Shown here: positions 9,189 through 18,175 of the stretch, one piece after another
Position numbering within the stretch: the stretch's first letter is position 1
Layout of the letters: each line of letters starts with the position of its first letter
NCBI GenBank assembly: GCA_902596325.1
Contig: CACJTN010000002.1
Coordinates: 1 to 64,000 of the forward strand
Reading direction: 5' to 3'
DNA length: 64,000 nt
Source: an uncultured Pelagibacteraceae bacterium
GTDB lineage: Bacteria; Pseudomonadota; Alphaproteobacteria; Pelagibacterales; Pelagibacteraceae
The notes under the pieces: model-generated
The model's database searches: none
What the model saw: the letters and a program-made list of their open reading frames with translations, nothing else
Told to the model about the DNA's origin: nothing
Program-made: the position numbers and the translations under genes

Positions 9189-10620
9189 GGTAATTAAAAA
9201 TTTAAAAAAAATTATATTCTTATTCTTATTAATATTTCCAAATAAACTTAATGCTAGTTTTTTTGAAGATTTAACAAGTCAAATTGTCGAAAACCCAAAA
9301 AGACTTAGTTATGGAGTTTCTGTGACAGATGTAAATAAAGATGGAAACTTTGATTTTGTGGTCACTGGGTTTGGTTATCTTAACTTGGCATTATCTTATA
9401 AAGATGGAAAATTAATAAATATTGTTAATGAAAATATTTTTTCTGATGAATTTAGAAGAACTATTGGTGTTGCTGCATGTGATATTGATAAAGATGGATA
9501 CGAAGAAATTTATTTCCTTAACACAGACACCTACAGTGGTACGAAAAAATACTCAGATAGACTAATAGACTTTGATGGAAACAAATTTTTAGATTTATTT
9601 GAAGTTGAAAAAAATAAAAAGGATTTAAATTTGACAGCTGGAAGGTCAGTTGCTTGTGTAGATAGAAAAGGTGATGGAACATACGGCGTTTATGTTGCTA
9701 ACTATGGGGGACCAACTAGATTTTATGAATATAGTGACAACGTAATAGTTGATAAGTCAGTTCAATTAAATTTAGCAAAAGTAACAGGAGGTCGAGCAGT
9801 TGTAGCAGGTCATATTATTTCAAATAAAATGGATATTTTTGCTGCCAATGAGAGAGGTGCTAATTTTCTTTATAAAAATAATAATGGTAAATTTTTAGAC
9901 GTTGCATACGAGTATAGAGTAGAGGATGTTCTTCAAAATGGTAGAGGTACAGCTTTATCAGACATATATTATAGAGGGAGATTAGATATTTTGAACGGTA
10001 ACTGGGGAGGATTTCATAGAGCGTATGTATTAAAAGATAAAATTTTTGAGGATATTGCAAAACCAACATTTGATGTGCCAACAAGAATTAGAACGATTAT
10101 TTCAGCTGATTTAGATAATGATGGATATGATGAAGTTTTTATGAATAACATAGGTGAACCAAATAAACTTTTCAAAATATTGGATAATGGAGTTTTAGAA
10201 CAATTACCATTAGATATTGGTTTAGAACCAGATGGTTACGGAACTGGAGCCGCTGTAGCAGACATAGACAATGACGGTATATTGGAATTATTGGTTTCTC
10301 ATGGTGAAAGCAGAGATCAACCATTATCCCTTTATAAAGCAAAAGTGGACCCTAACCATAAATATCTTAGAGTAAAACCTTTGAATAAATATGGAGCACC
10401 AGCAAGGGGCGCAACTGTAACTCTTATTTCGAATTTAAGAAAACATTCCAAAACGATTGATGCTGGATCTGGATATTTGTGTCAGATGGAACCAGTTGCT
10501 CATTATGGAATTAGAAAAAATGAAAAAAATATTAGAATTCAAATTAAATGGACAAACGGAAAAACTAAAACAATTTCAGTTAAAGATTTAAACCAAACAA
10601 TTACTTTAAGACAAAAGTAA
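9178..10620 (+). CDS. Secreted VCBS/FG-GAP repeat protein with ASPIC/UnbV-like C-terminus (CRTAC1-like)
   Basis: Signal peptide; Ca-binding-like repeats DVNKDGNFDF, DIDKDGYEEI, DLDNDGYDEV, DIDNDGILEL; C-terminal GAPARGATVTL...IQIKWTNGKTKT. Confidence 0.87.
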   Translation: MQFKVIKNLKKIIFLFLLIFPNKLNASFFEDLTSQIVENPKRLSYGVSVTDVNKDGNFDFVVTGFGYLNLALSYKDGKLINIVNENIFSDEFRRTIGVAACDIDKDGYEEIYFLNTDTYSGTKKYSDRLIDFDGNKFLDLFEVEKNKKDLNLTAGRSVACVDRKGDGTYGVYVANYGGPTRFYEYSDNVIVDKSVQLNLAKVTGGRAVVAGHIISNKMDIFAANERGANFLYKNNNGKFLDVAYEYRVEDVLQNGRGTALSDIYYRGRLDILNGNWGGFHRAYVLKDKIFEDIAKPTFDVPTRIRTIISADLDNDGYDEVFMNNIGEPNKLFKILDNGVLEQLPLDIGLEPDGYGTGAAVADIDNDGILELLVSHGESRDQPLSLYKAKVDPNHKYLRVKPLNKYGAPARGATVTLISNLRKHSKTIDAGSGYLCQMEPVAHYGIRKNEKNIRIQIKWTNGKTKTISVKDLNQTITLRQK

Positions 10621-11094
10621 TTATTTTAAAGGTTGAAGAACTCTATTTATATAATGTATTACACCGTTTGAAACTTCGACATCAGCTGTTACAACTTCTG
10701 CCTCATTAATATAAACTATACCATTTACTTTTTTAATCGTAATTTCTTCACCGTTAATAGCCTTAAGTTTAACTTCACCATCTATTTCGGAGGAAGTAAT
10801 TTTTTTTGAAAAAACGTGTCGACCTAATATATTTACTAACTTATCTTTATTTTCTTCTCTTAATAGACCGTAATATGTTTTCGCACTTATCGCAGCAAAC
10901 GCATCATCTAATGGTGCAAACACAGTGAAAGGTCCAGCCCCTTTTAGATTTTCATTTAAACCAGATTTAGCAAGAGTTTCATTTAATTTATTAAACTTAC
11001 CTGCTTCATTAAGCTTTTCAATTACATTTCCAAATGTAATAGATGGGACAAACGTCATAATTATTACGCTTAAGATTAGATTGAATTTATTCAT
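10621..11094 (-). CDS. Secreted fasciclin (FAS1) domain protein
   Basis: GPFTVFAPLDDAFAAI, LVNILGRHVFSKKIT, ADVEVSNGVIHYINRVLQP. Confidence 0.93.
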   Translation of the reverse strand: MNKFNLILSVIIMTFVPSITFGNVIEKLNEAGKFNKLNETLAKSGLNENLKGAGPFTVFAPLDDAFAAISAKTYYGLLREENKDKLVNILGRHVFSKKITSSEIDGEVKLKAINGEEITIKKVNGIVYINEAEVVTADVEVSNGVIHYINRVLQPLK

Positions 11095-11198
11095 GGACTT
11101 TAAATAACAATAAATTAATAATTTAAAAGCCTATTTAACTGCGACAAAAGTTAGAATAAAATTACTACAAAATATCAATATTTCATGTATTAGACCTT

Positions 11199-11342
11199 AT
11201 GACTTTTTGTTCTGTATCACTTATTGCATTATTTATCGCTGCACTAGGTATTTTTATTTTTAGAAAACCCTCAAAAGCAGAGTTAAATAAGTTCGAAAAA
11301 GAGGACCAAGAAAGATTTAACTGGTCAAAAATGGGTTTTTAA
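11199..11342 (+). CDS. Small single-TM protein, 47 aa
   Basis: Read by hand: MTFCSVSLIALFIAALGIFIFRKPSKAELNKFEKEDQERFNWSKMGF*; hydrophobic N-terminus and charged tail; below the ORF-track cutoff. Confidence 0.5.
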   Translation: MTFCSVSLIALFIAALGIFIFRKPSKAELNKFEKEDQERFNWSKMGF

Positions 11343-11360
11343 AAACCCATATTATATCAA

Positions 11361-12062
11361 ATGAAACTCTTGTTAAATTTTTTAAAATTGATTCCAATTT
11401 TTTTATTAACTTTAACTTTTTCAAACATTTCTATATCTGCTGAAAAAAATTATTATAAAGATTTAGTTACAGATTGGTCTAGGATCTTTCCAGACAATAA
11501 TAGAAACGCTGCAGGTCCAAAATTTTTTAAGTATATAATTGATAAAGATATTACTTATAATGATTTTGTTGAATACAACAAACTATACTGTGCTGTATCT
11601 GGATCACTAATTGATCCTAATAGCACCGCTGAGTTTGTAAATATAAGTGAGGAAAAAACCGGAAAACAAATTTGTGGAAATTATTATAGATGTTGTGTTC
11701 CCTGTTCATGTGATTTGATGAAATATACGACGGTTCAAAAAATGAAGCATAAGTTTAAAGATGGATTAAAAGAATTTTATGTTCTTACAATTAATAATCC
11801 TTGTACAAAAAAAGATTTTCCTGAAAGGGTAACAAAAAAATATTTCTGTGATGGTAGTAATATTTCAAAAGATCAAGTTTATAATCTAGATGGACGAATG
11901 GTCATTGGTTTGTTTCATAATACAAAACCATGTAATGATAATGACATAAAAATTGTGAAAGCTCATCCTGTCACTGGAGAATACTGTGATATCAGAAACA
12001 ATACTCCTTTAGAAAAATTACAAGCTGGAATGGGAGATATATTTATAAAACTTGCTAGGTAA
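11361..12062 (+). CDS. Cysteine-rich secreted protein of unknown function
   Basis: Signal peptide (LIPIFLLTLTFSNISISA) and cluster ICGNYYRCCVPCSCDLMKY plus further Cys. Confidence 0.65.
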   Translation: MKLLLNFLKLIPIFLLTLTFSNISISAEKNYYKDLVTDWSRIFPDNNRNAAGPKFFKYIIDKDITYNDFVEYNKLYCAVSGSLIDPNSTAEFVNISEEKTGKQICGNYYRCCVPCSCDLMKYTTVQKMKHKFKDGLKEFYVLTINNPCTKKDFPERVTKKYFCDGSNISKDQVYNLDGRMVIGLFHNTKPCNDNDIKIVKAHPVTGEYCDIRNNTPLEKLQAGMGDIFIKLAR

Positions 12063-13197
12063 ACTTAGCAATTATCTTAGGTATATAAGTTTTAAAATTA
12101 AAAAAACCTTTATTACAAAATTGCCAAGAAAATTGATCTAATTTTCTATAAATAAATTTATAATTACTTAAGTTAGACATAACAAAATCCAAATTTTCTC
12201 CAACACATGGATAAAGAATATAAAAATCGCTTTTAATTTCTTTTAATTTATCAACTGAAACAATTTCGCAATTAATTGACAAACTCTCAATTCTTTCAAG
12301 TTGGTCATTAATTAATTCAGATTTAAATTTTATAACATTATCACTTAGTTTGACTTGTCTAAATTCATTTGAGTTAACTACTAAAATTATTTTATTAAAT
12401 TTAAATTCTTTTAAATTTGAAATTTCAAATGACAAACTATTTTCAAAAATAATAAGAGTTTTATCTTCATTTATTGTTGGATTAATAAAATCATTCTTAA
12501 TAATTGAATAAGTTTTATCGGCCATTTTGGGAGGTGCATTTTCATTTAATTTTATATTTTGAAACCTATTATTAGTAAATTTTTTTATGTTCCATTCTGA
12601 TGCTAAGTAATGTTTACCTTGTGTTTGAATACCAGCAACCCATCTCCAACCCAATGTGTTTGAAGCTGCATCTCCATCATAAAGATGCTTTAAAAAAAAT
12701 TCTGCTCCTAATTGCCAAGGTAAATCAAGTGTGAAAATCCATATACTAGCAAACCACATTCTCGTATGATTGTGTAAGTAATTGTGTGTTTTCAATTCTT
12801 TAACCCACTCATCAAAACATTCAATATTAGTTTTTCCTTCTATAGCTCTTAGGTAATTGATATTCTCTTTATATTTTTCTCTTATGCTGTTTAAGCTAAT
12901 TATATAATCACTCCAAACGGAGGGTCTCAACTCTAACCATCCTTTCCAATAAGTTCTCCAAAGTACTTCTTGAATAAATTTTTCATTTTTATTAAAGGAA
13001 TATTTTGCTAGTGATTTTTTAATAATTTCAACTTCGTTTAGAACCCCATGAGTTATATATGGGGACAGACAAGAAACATTACTACGTTTATCAGGTCCAA
13101 AATCAAAATTCCTCAATTTTGAATAGTCTGATAAGTTTCTTTCAACAAATCTATCTAAATTTTCAATGGCTTTCGCCCTAGTTGTCTCAAAATTCAT
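12055..13197 (-). CDS. Photolyase-type FAD-binding domain protein with FAD domain at the N-terminus
   Basis: FQEVLWRTYWKGWLEL-type region (FIQEVLWRTYWKGWLELRPSVW), HNYLHNHTRMWFASIWIFTLDLPWQLGAEFFLKHLYDGDAASNTLGWRWVAGIQTQGKHY within residues ~1-240; different ~140-aa C-terminus. Confidence 0.8.
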   Translation of the reverse strand: MNFETTRAKAIENLDRFVERNLSDYSKLRNFDFGPDKRSNVSCLSPYITHGVLNEVEIIKKSLAKYSFNKNEKFIQEVLWRTYWKGWLELRPSVWSDYIISLNSIREKYKENINYLRAIEGKTNIECFDEWVKELKTHNYLHNHTRMWFASIWIFTLDLPWQLGAEFFLKHLYDGDAASNTLGWRWVAGIQTQGKHYLASEWNIKKFTNNRFQNIKLNENAPPKMADKTYSIIKNDFINPTINEDKTLIIFENSLSFEISNLKEFKFNKIILVVNSNEFRQVKLSDNVIKFKSELINDQLERIESLSINCEIVSVDKLKEIKSDFYILYPCVGENLDFVMSNLSNYKFIYRKLDQFSWQFCNKGFFNFKTYIPKIIAKFT

Positions 13198-13203
13198 AAT
13201 TAT

Positions 13204-14388
13204 TTATTTTAGCTTTTTTTTGTTAAAATTAATAAATCTCTCAACGTTTGATTTATTAAATGTTTTATTTTCCTCAAACGAAACTTTTTTCATCGAATAA
13301 GCTTTGCTTTTGGTTTGTCTTGAGTGAATTGTTATATTTCCTTTATAGAGTTTTAATTTTACTGAACCGTTCACTTTATTTCTTTTATCATCAATAACTC
13401 TTTGTAACTTAAATCTTTCTTTTGAAAACCAATATCCATTATAAATTAATTCTGCATATCTTGGCATAACCTCATCTTTTTTATGCATAGTCTTTTTATC
13501 AAGAGTGACGGTCTCTATTGCTCTATGAGCATGAAGTAATAATGTTCCTCCAGGAGTTTCATAAACGCCTCTAGACTTTATTCCTATAAATCTATTTTCA
13601 ACTAGATCAACTCTTCCAATTCCATTTTTACCAGCTAACTGATTAAGTTTTTCTAAAAGTTTAGCAGGAGAAGTTTTTTTTCCATTAATTCCATAAGGAT
13701 CTCCATTTTTAAAATTGATGGTCACAAAACTTGGCTTATTTGGAGCTTTCTCTGGAGATATTGTTCTTTGATATATAAACTCTGGGGCAAAGCTTTTTGG
13801 ATTTTCTAATGCCTTTCCCTCTGTAGAGGTATGAAATAAATTATCGTCAACAGAAAAGGGTGGTGCACCTTTCTTATCTTTAGGGATAGGTATTTTGTTT
13901 TTTTTTGCGTACTTAATCAAATCAGATCTTGAATTCATTGTCCAAATACGCCAAGGGGCAATCACCTTCATTTTTGGCGCAAAATAATAATAACCTAGCT
14001 CAAATCTTACCTGATCATTTCCTTTTCCCGTTGAGCCATGTGATACGGCAAATGCTTTAAATTTCTTTGCAATTCTGACTTGATCTTTAGCAATTAAAGG
14101 TCTTGCAATAGATGTGCCAAGTAAATATGTGCCTTCATACAAAGCATGACCTCTGATCATTGGATAAACGTAGTCCTTTACAAAAACATCCTTTAAATCA
14201 TTAATTATAATATTTTTTACACCAAGTTTTTTTGCATTATTGATAATTTTTTTTTTATCCATTTCCTGACCCACATCAGCTGTGTATGCTATGACTTCTG
14301 CATCGTAATTTTCCTGAAGCCATTTAAGTATAATGGAGGTATCTAGTCCACCAGAGTAGGCTAAAACAATTTTTTTTTTTGATTTCAT
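13204..14388 (-). CDS. argG: Argininosuccinate synthase
   Basis: VLAYSGGLDTSIILKWL, HGSTGKGNDQVRFELGYY, GRVDLVENRFIGIKSRGVYETPGGTLL. Confidence 0.98.
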   Translation of the reverse strand: MKSKKKIVLAYSGGLDTSIILKWLQENYDAEVIAYTADVGQEMDKKKIINNAKKLGVKNIIINDLKDVFVKDYVYPMIRGHALYEGTYLLGTSIARPLIAKDQVRIAKKFKAFAVSHGSTGKGNDQVRFELGYYYFAPKMKVIAPWRIWTMNSRSDLIKYAKKNKIPIPKDKKGAPPFSVDDNLFHTSTEGKALENPKSFAPEFIYQRTISPEKAPNKPSFVTINFKNGDPYGINGKKTSPAKLLEKLNQLAGKNGIGRVDLVENRFIGIKSRGVYETPGGTLLLHAHRAIETVTLDKKTMHKKDEVMPRYAELIYNGYWFSKERFKLQRVIDDKRNKVNGSVKLKLYKGNITIHSRQTKSKAYSMKKVSFEENKTFNKSNVERFINFNKKKLK

Positions 14389-14395
14389 TCAAAAA

Positions 14396-14908
14396 TTATG
14401 TGCAACTTTTTTTTGCAGCACCATAAGCTTTTGTAAAACCCATTAAAGAATAATGGTCAATAGTTTGCGATCCTTCTTTATTATAACCCGTAACCATAAT
14501 TCTTGATGCTTTTTTCATAGTTTTAATAATTTTTCTCTCGATTTTATTATCAGCAATCCAAGCAAAACCCTCCTGTTTGATATCAAATTTATAGTTAGTC
14601 TTTCCTGATTTTGCAGAAACTGTATTTTGATTGTTATAATTGTAGCCAGATGTTGTGCTTACTTCGTCAACTATTTTTTCATTAGGTCTAAAACTTACAA
14701 AAAGTCTTGCTTCTCTCTCAACTTTTTTTGGAGATTGCAAGACAGGCTTAGATTGTGCAAAACAAACTTTTTCAACCCCATTCAGGTATACAACTGCCTC
14801 CCAATCTTTATATTTACCGACCTTCTTAATTTCTTCTGCATTAACTAAACTAGAGCATATAAAGAAAGATAAAAATAATTTTATTATAAGTTTTTTAATT
14901 AAGGACAT
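14396..14908 (-). CDS. Invasion-associated locus B (IalB)-like secreted protein
   Basis: Signal peptide; KDWEAVVY...KVCFAQSKP, ARLFVSFRP, MVTGYNKEGSQTIDHYSLMGFTKA. Confidence 0.75.
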   Translation of the reverse strand: MSLIKKLIIKLFLSFFICSSLVNAEEIKKVGKYKDWEAVVYLNGVEKVCFAQSKPVLQSPKKVEREARLFVSFRPNEKIVDEVSTTSGYNYNNQNTVSAKSGKTNYKFDIKQEGFAWIADNKIERKIIKTMKKASRIMVTGYNKEGSQTIDHYSLMGFTKAYGAAKKSCT

Positions 14909-15933
14909 GGATTGGGATATTTTCTTTGAATTGAGTTAATTTCATTTATTACATCTTTATGTAAATTTACTTTTACACTTTCTATATTTGTTTTCAACTG
15001 ATCCATAGTAGTTGCACCAATTATTACACTTGTCATAAAGTCTTGAATCTCGCAAAATTTAATAGACATTTGACTCATATCTAAATTATATTTTTTACTA
15101 ATTTGATAATATTCCTCTACTGCGTTCTCAGATTGTGGTTTTCTATATCTTCCCCAAAATTCATAGTCCCTCTCAATTCTTGAACCTTTAGGCATCGCAC
15201 CATTTCTATACTTACCACTTAAATAACCACTTGCTAAAGGAGAATAAGATAAACAACCAATTTGTTCTCTAATCGATACCTCAGCAAGCCCGACCTCATA
15301 GGATCTATTAAGTAAACTATAAGGATTTTGAATAGACATCATTCGTGGTAAATTTTTATCCTTTGATAAGTGAATATAATTCATCACTCCCCAAGGTGTC
15401 TCATTAGATAAACCGACATATCTAATTTTTCCCTCATCAATATATTTTTGCAAATGATTTAGCACATCTTCAAATTGACTCCATTCACTTTCTTTATGTA
15501 TGTACCCAAGTTTTCCAAAATTATTCACGTTCCTTTCAGGCCAATGTAATTGATATAAATCTATATATTCTGTTTTTAATCTTTTAAGACTATTATTAAG
15601 AGCACTTTCAAGATTTTTTCCAACAAAACTATTTTCGCCATTTCTTAGATAATCTCTCGAAGGTCCAGCAACTTTTGTTGCAAGCACAACTTCATTTCTT
15701 TTTTTTGATTTAGAAAACCAACTACCTATAATTTCCTCTGTTAATCCATAGGTATTTTTTTTTGGTGGTACGGAATAAAGCTCTGCAGTATCCCAAAAAT
15801 TAACACCTTTTTCTAAGGCATAATTCATTTGTTGAAAAGCATCTTCTTGGCTATTTTGCTCTCCCCAGGTCATTGTACCGAGACAAATTGTGCTAACATT
15901 TAGTTCAGTATTTCCTAATTTTTTGTAATTCAT
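14899..15933 (-). CDS. Aldo/keto reductase (Tas-like)
   Basis: LGNTELNVSTICLGTMTWGEQNSQEDAF, WDTAELYSVPP, YIDLYQLHWPERN. Confidence 0.93.
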   Translation of the reverse strand: MNYKKLGNTELNVSTICLGTMTWGEQNSQEDAFQQMNYALEKGVNFWDTAELYSVPPKKNTYGLTEEIIGSWFSKSKKRNEVVLATKVAGPSRDYLRNGENSFVGKNLESALNNSLKRLKTEYIDLYQLHWPERNVNNFGKLGYIHKESEWSQFEDVLNHLQKYIDEGKIRYVGLSNETPWGVMNYIHLSKDKNLPRMMSIQNPYSLLNRSYEVGLAEVSIREQIGCLSYSPLASGYLSGKYRNGAMPKGSRIERDYEFWGRYRKPQSENAVEEYYQISKKYNLDMSQMSIKFCEIQDFMTSVIIGATTMDQLKTNIESVKVNLHKDVINEINSIQRKYPNPCP

Positions 15934-16003
15934 AATTTTTTAATTAGCATTTGTTAGTGTTTGTCTGCTTGAAAATATATTAAAATATTACTATATATAT
16001 TTC

Positions 16004-16762
16004 ATGGAATTTAACAGAGATAATATTTTAAATAAAACAACAACTGCAAAAAAAGCCGTTGTGATGGACGAAGGCTTAAGAGCCTACATGCTTAAGGTCT
16101 ATAATTATATGTCGACAGGAGTTTTGTTAACAGGAATAGTTGCGCTATTAACATTTAAAATGTCAGTAGTGACTAGTACTGATGGTTCAATAGTTGGTCT
16201 TACAGAAATAGGTAACGCTATATACCTATCGGGTCTTAAATGGATTATAATGTTGGCGCCATTAGGTATTGTACTTTATATGAGCTTTGGGATGAATAAA
16301 ATGAGTGCATCAAAAGCTCAAACAACTTTCTGGGTGTTTGCCGGCTTAATGGGTTTATCTCTTTCCTCGATATTACTTGTTTACACAGGATTAAGTGTAA
16401 CTAGAGTATTCTTTATCACTTCCGCAACTTTTGGAGCAATGAGTATTTATGGTTATACAACTAAAAGAGATTTAACAAAATTTGGATCTTTCTTAATGAT
16501 GGGTTTGATAGGGATTATAATTGCATCATTAGTGAATATTTTTCTAAAATCCTCAATGATGTATTTTGTTATCTCAATTTTAGGTGTTTTAATTTTTGTT
16601 GGCTTAACTGCTTATGATACACAAAAAATCAAAAACATGTATGCAGCATCAGATAGTGGTGAGTTGATGGGTAAGAAAGCAATAATGGGTGCTTTAACAT
16701 TATACTTGGATTTTATAAACCTCTTTATAATGTTACTAAGATTGTTCGGTCAAAGAAGATAA
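16004..16762 (+). CDS. Bax inhibitor-1/YccA family membrane protein
   Basis: Seven-TM profile, FVGLTAYDTQKIKNMY, ALTLYLDFINLFIMLLRLFGQRR. Confidence 0.95.
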   Translation: MEFNRDNILNKTTTAKKAVVMDEGLRAYMLKVYNYMSTGVLLTGIVALLTFKMSVVTSTDGSIVGLTEIGNAIYLSGLKWIIMLAPLGIVLYMSFGMNKMSASKAQTTFWVFAGLMGLSLSSILLVYTGLSVTRVFFITSATFGAMSIYGYTTKRDLTKFGSFLMMGLIGIIIASLVNIFLKSSMMYFVISILGVLIFVGLTAYDTQKIKNMYAASDSGELMGKKAIMGALTLYLDFINLFIMLLRLFGQRR

Positions 16763-17110
16763 TTATCTCTGAAGTTTTTTCCAATTAGTATTATTTAATA
16801 AATTCTCAAGATTGTCTGAATTTCGATAAATAACACCTTTTGAATCTGTTATTAAGTATTTAAAATTTTTATTATTTGGTTTAAAATTTTTGCAAATTTT
16901 GTACATAGCATTTTCTGCTGTATTTTTAAAAACACTAAATCCAACTTGCTTAGCAGAAATTGTTAATCCATAGTCTTTCCAAGATCCTTCCGAGACCATT
17001 TTAGCATAAAGATTTAATATGATTTTTAGCTCTTTTTTTTCAAAAAAATTTTTTTTTCTATTTAAATCAAAATTATTATTGACTATAAGTTTTAAGTTAG
17101 TTTTCATCAA
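16763..17110 (-). CDS. DUF2794-like protein
   Basis: FEKKELKIILNLYAKMVSEGSWKDYGL...AVFKNTAENAMYKI-type pattern (VFKNTAENAMYKICKN). Confidence 0.7.
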   Translation of the reverse strand: MMKTNLKLIVNNNFDLNRKKNFFEKKELKIILNLYAKMVSEGSWKDYGLTISAKQVGFSVFKNTAENAMYKICKNFKPNNKNFKYLITDSKGVIYRNSDNLENLLNNTNWKKLQR

Positions 17111-17651
17111 TCTTATACTTGTTTATTAAACCTATTTGAAAAGCTGTAAATACAAAAGTTATAGGTAACAATCCCCAGACTTTAAAATTAACCCAAAATT
17201 CCTCTGATTGAGTTCGCCATACGGCTTCGTTTAGAATAGCTAATCCAAAAAAGAAGTAAATCCATCTATTTGTTAAAATCTTCCAACCTTCATCTTTAAG
17301 CGGTAAAGATTTACCTAAAAATTTTTTTAAAAGTGGTTCAGATGAAAAATATTTTCCAAATATTAATACAAATCCAAATAAAATATTAACTACCGTGGGT
17401 TTAATATAAATAAATATAGGATTGTCAAAATAAATTGTTAATGCTCCAAAAAAAGTAATTAATATTCCTCCGATAAGGGGAATCATTGGAATTTTTTTTT
17501 CTAAGAACCAAATAATTACAACCGCTATCAATGTTGCAACTATAAATGGTGGTATGGCGACTTTAAGATCTTTACCGCTATTATAATAAATACTAAAGAA
17601 AACCAATAACGGACCAAAGTCTGTGACAAATTTGATTAAAGATTTATTCAC
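17097..17651 (-). CDS. Septation protein A / IspZ-YciB family
   Basis: Multi-TM; FVTDFGPLLVFFSIYY, WRTQSEEFWVNFKVWGLLPITFVFTAFQ. Confidence 0.92.
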   Translation of the reverse strand: MNKSLIKFVTDFGPLLVFFSIYYNSGKDLKVAIPPFIVATLIAVVIIWFLEKKIPMIPLIGGILITFFGALTIYFDNPIFIYIKPTVVNILFGFVLIFGKYFSSEPLLKKFLGKSLPLKDEGWKILTNRWIYFFFGLAILNEAVWRTQSEEFWVNFKVWGLLPITFVFTAFQIGLINKYKIDEN

Positions 17652-17727
17652 ACTTCATATTAACAGATTAAAAAAACAATCATATTTTTTTTATTGATTT
17701 TTTTTAACAAATCCCCATACTAATATT

Positions 17728-18048
17728 GTGACTATTCAAAAAGCAAAATTCTCTATAGGTGATGTGGTAAAACACAGACATTTTGATTTCAGAGGCGTCA
17801 TATATGATGTTGATTTTGAGTTTAATAATTCTGAGGAGTGGTATCAATCTATACCTAAAAATGTAAGACCAAGAAAGGATCAACCATTTTATCATTTGCT
17901 AGCAGAAAACGATGAAATCACATACGAGGCTTATGTCTCAGAACAAAATCTGTTAGTAGATAACTCAGGTGAGCCTATAAAGCATCCTTTAATTAATGAA
18001 ATATTCTCAGGAAAAAGAGGATCGAGTTATTTTAAACCCTCCAATTAA
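17728..18048 (+). CDS. hspQ: Heat shock protein HspQ
   Basis: FSIGDVVKHRHFDFRGVIYDVDFEF, QPFYHLLAENDEITYEAYVSEQNLL; GTG start. Confidence 0.92.
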   Translation: MTIQKAKFSIGDVVKHRHFDFRGVIYDVDFEFNNSEEWYQSIPKNVRPRKDQPFYHLLAENDEITYEAYVSEQNLLVDNSGEPIKHPLINEIFSGKRGSSYFKPSN

Positions 18049-18101
18049 AATAGGTCAATTTTTCAACACATTTAACTCAAAACTTAGACATATCTAACTA
18101 T

Positions 18102-18107
18102 TATAAT
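18102..18107 (+). promoter_or_regulatory. Candidate -10 box (TATAAT) upstream of the ccmC leader hairpin
   Basis: Exact TATAAT 7 nt before the hairpin at 18114; no clear -35 found. Confidence 0.4.
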
Positions 18108-18113
18108 CTAATC

Positions 18114-18175
18114 ATTCTGGCCAAGGATACAAACTTTCTTCCTTATTTATCTCCCTCTGTGTTCTTGGTCAGAAT
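18114..18175 (+). ncRNA. Candidate structured leader or small RNA, 18-bp stem with 26-nt pyrimidine-rich loop
   Basis: ATTCTGGCCAAGGATACA (18114-18131) pairs with TGTGTTCTTGGTCAGAAT (18158-18175) allowing G-U; loop AACTTTCTTCCTTATTTATCTCCCTC. Confidence 0.5.

Noticed and set aside
14627-14939. Plus-strand ORFs (73 and 94 aa) opposite the IalB-like gene
   Set aside because: Shadow ORFs overlapping each other and a better-supported gene.
17660-17710. A/T homopolymer runs between ispZ-like gene and hspQ
   Set aside because: Expected in AT-rich spacers; the putative inverted repeats do not pair properly on inspection.
18114-18175. ccmC leader hairpin considered as an hspQ terminator
   Set aside because: 26-nt loop and no following U-tract; not a classical intrinsic terminator, though a role in 3' processing cannot be excluded.
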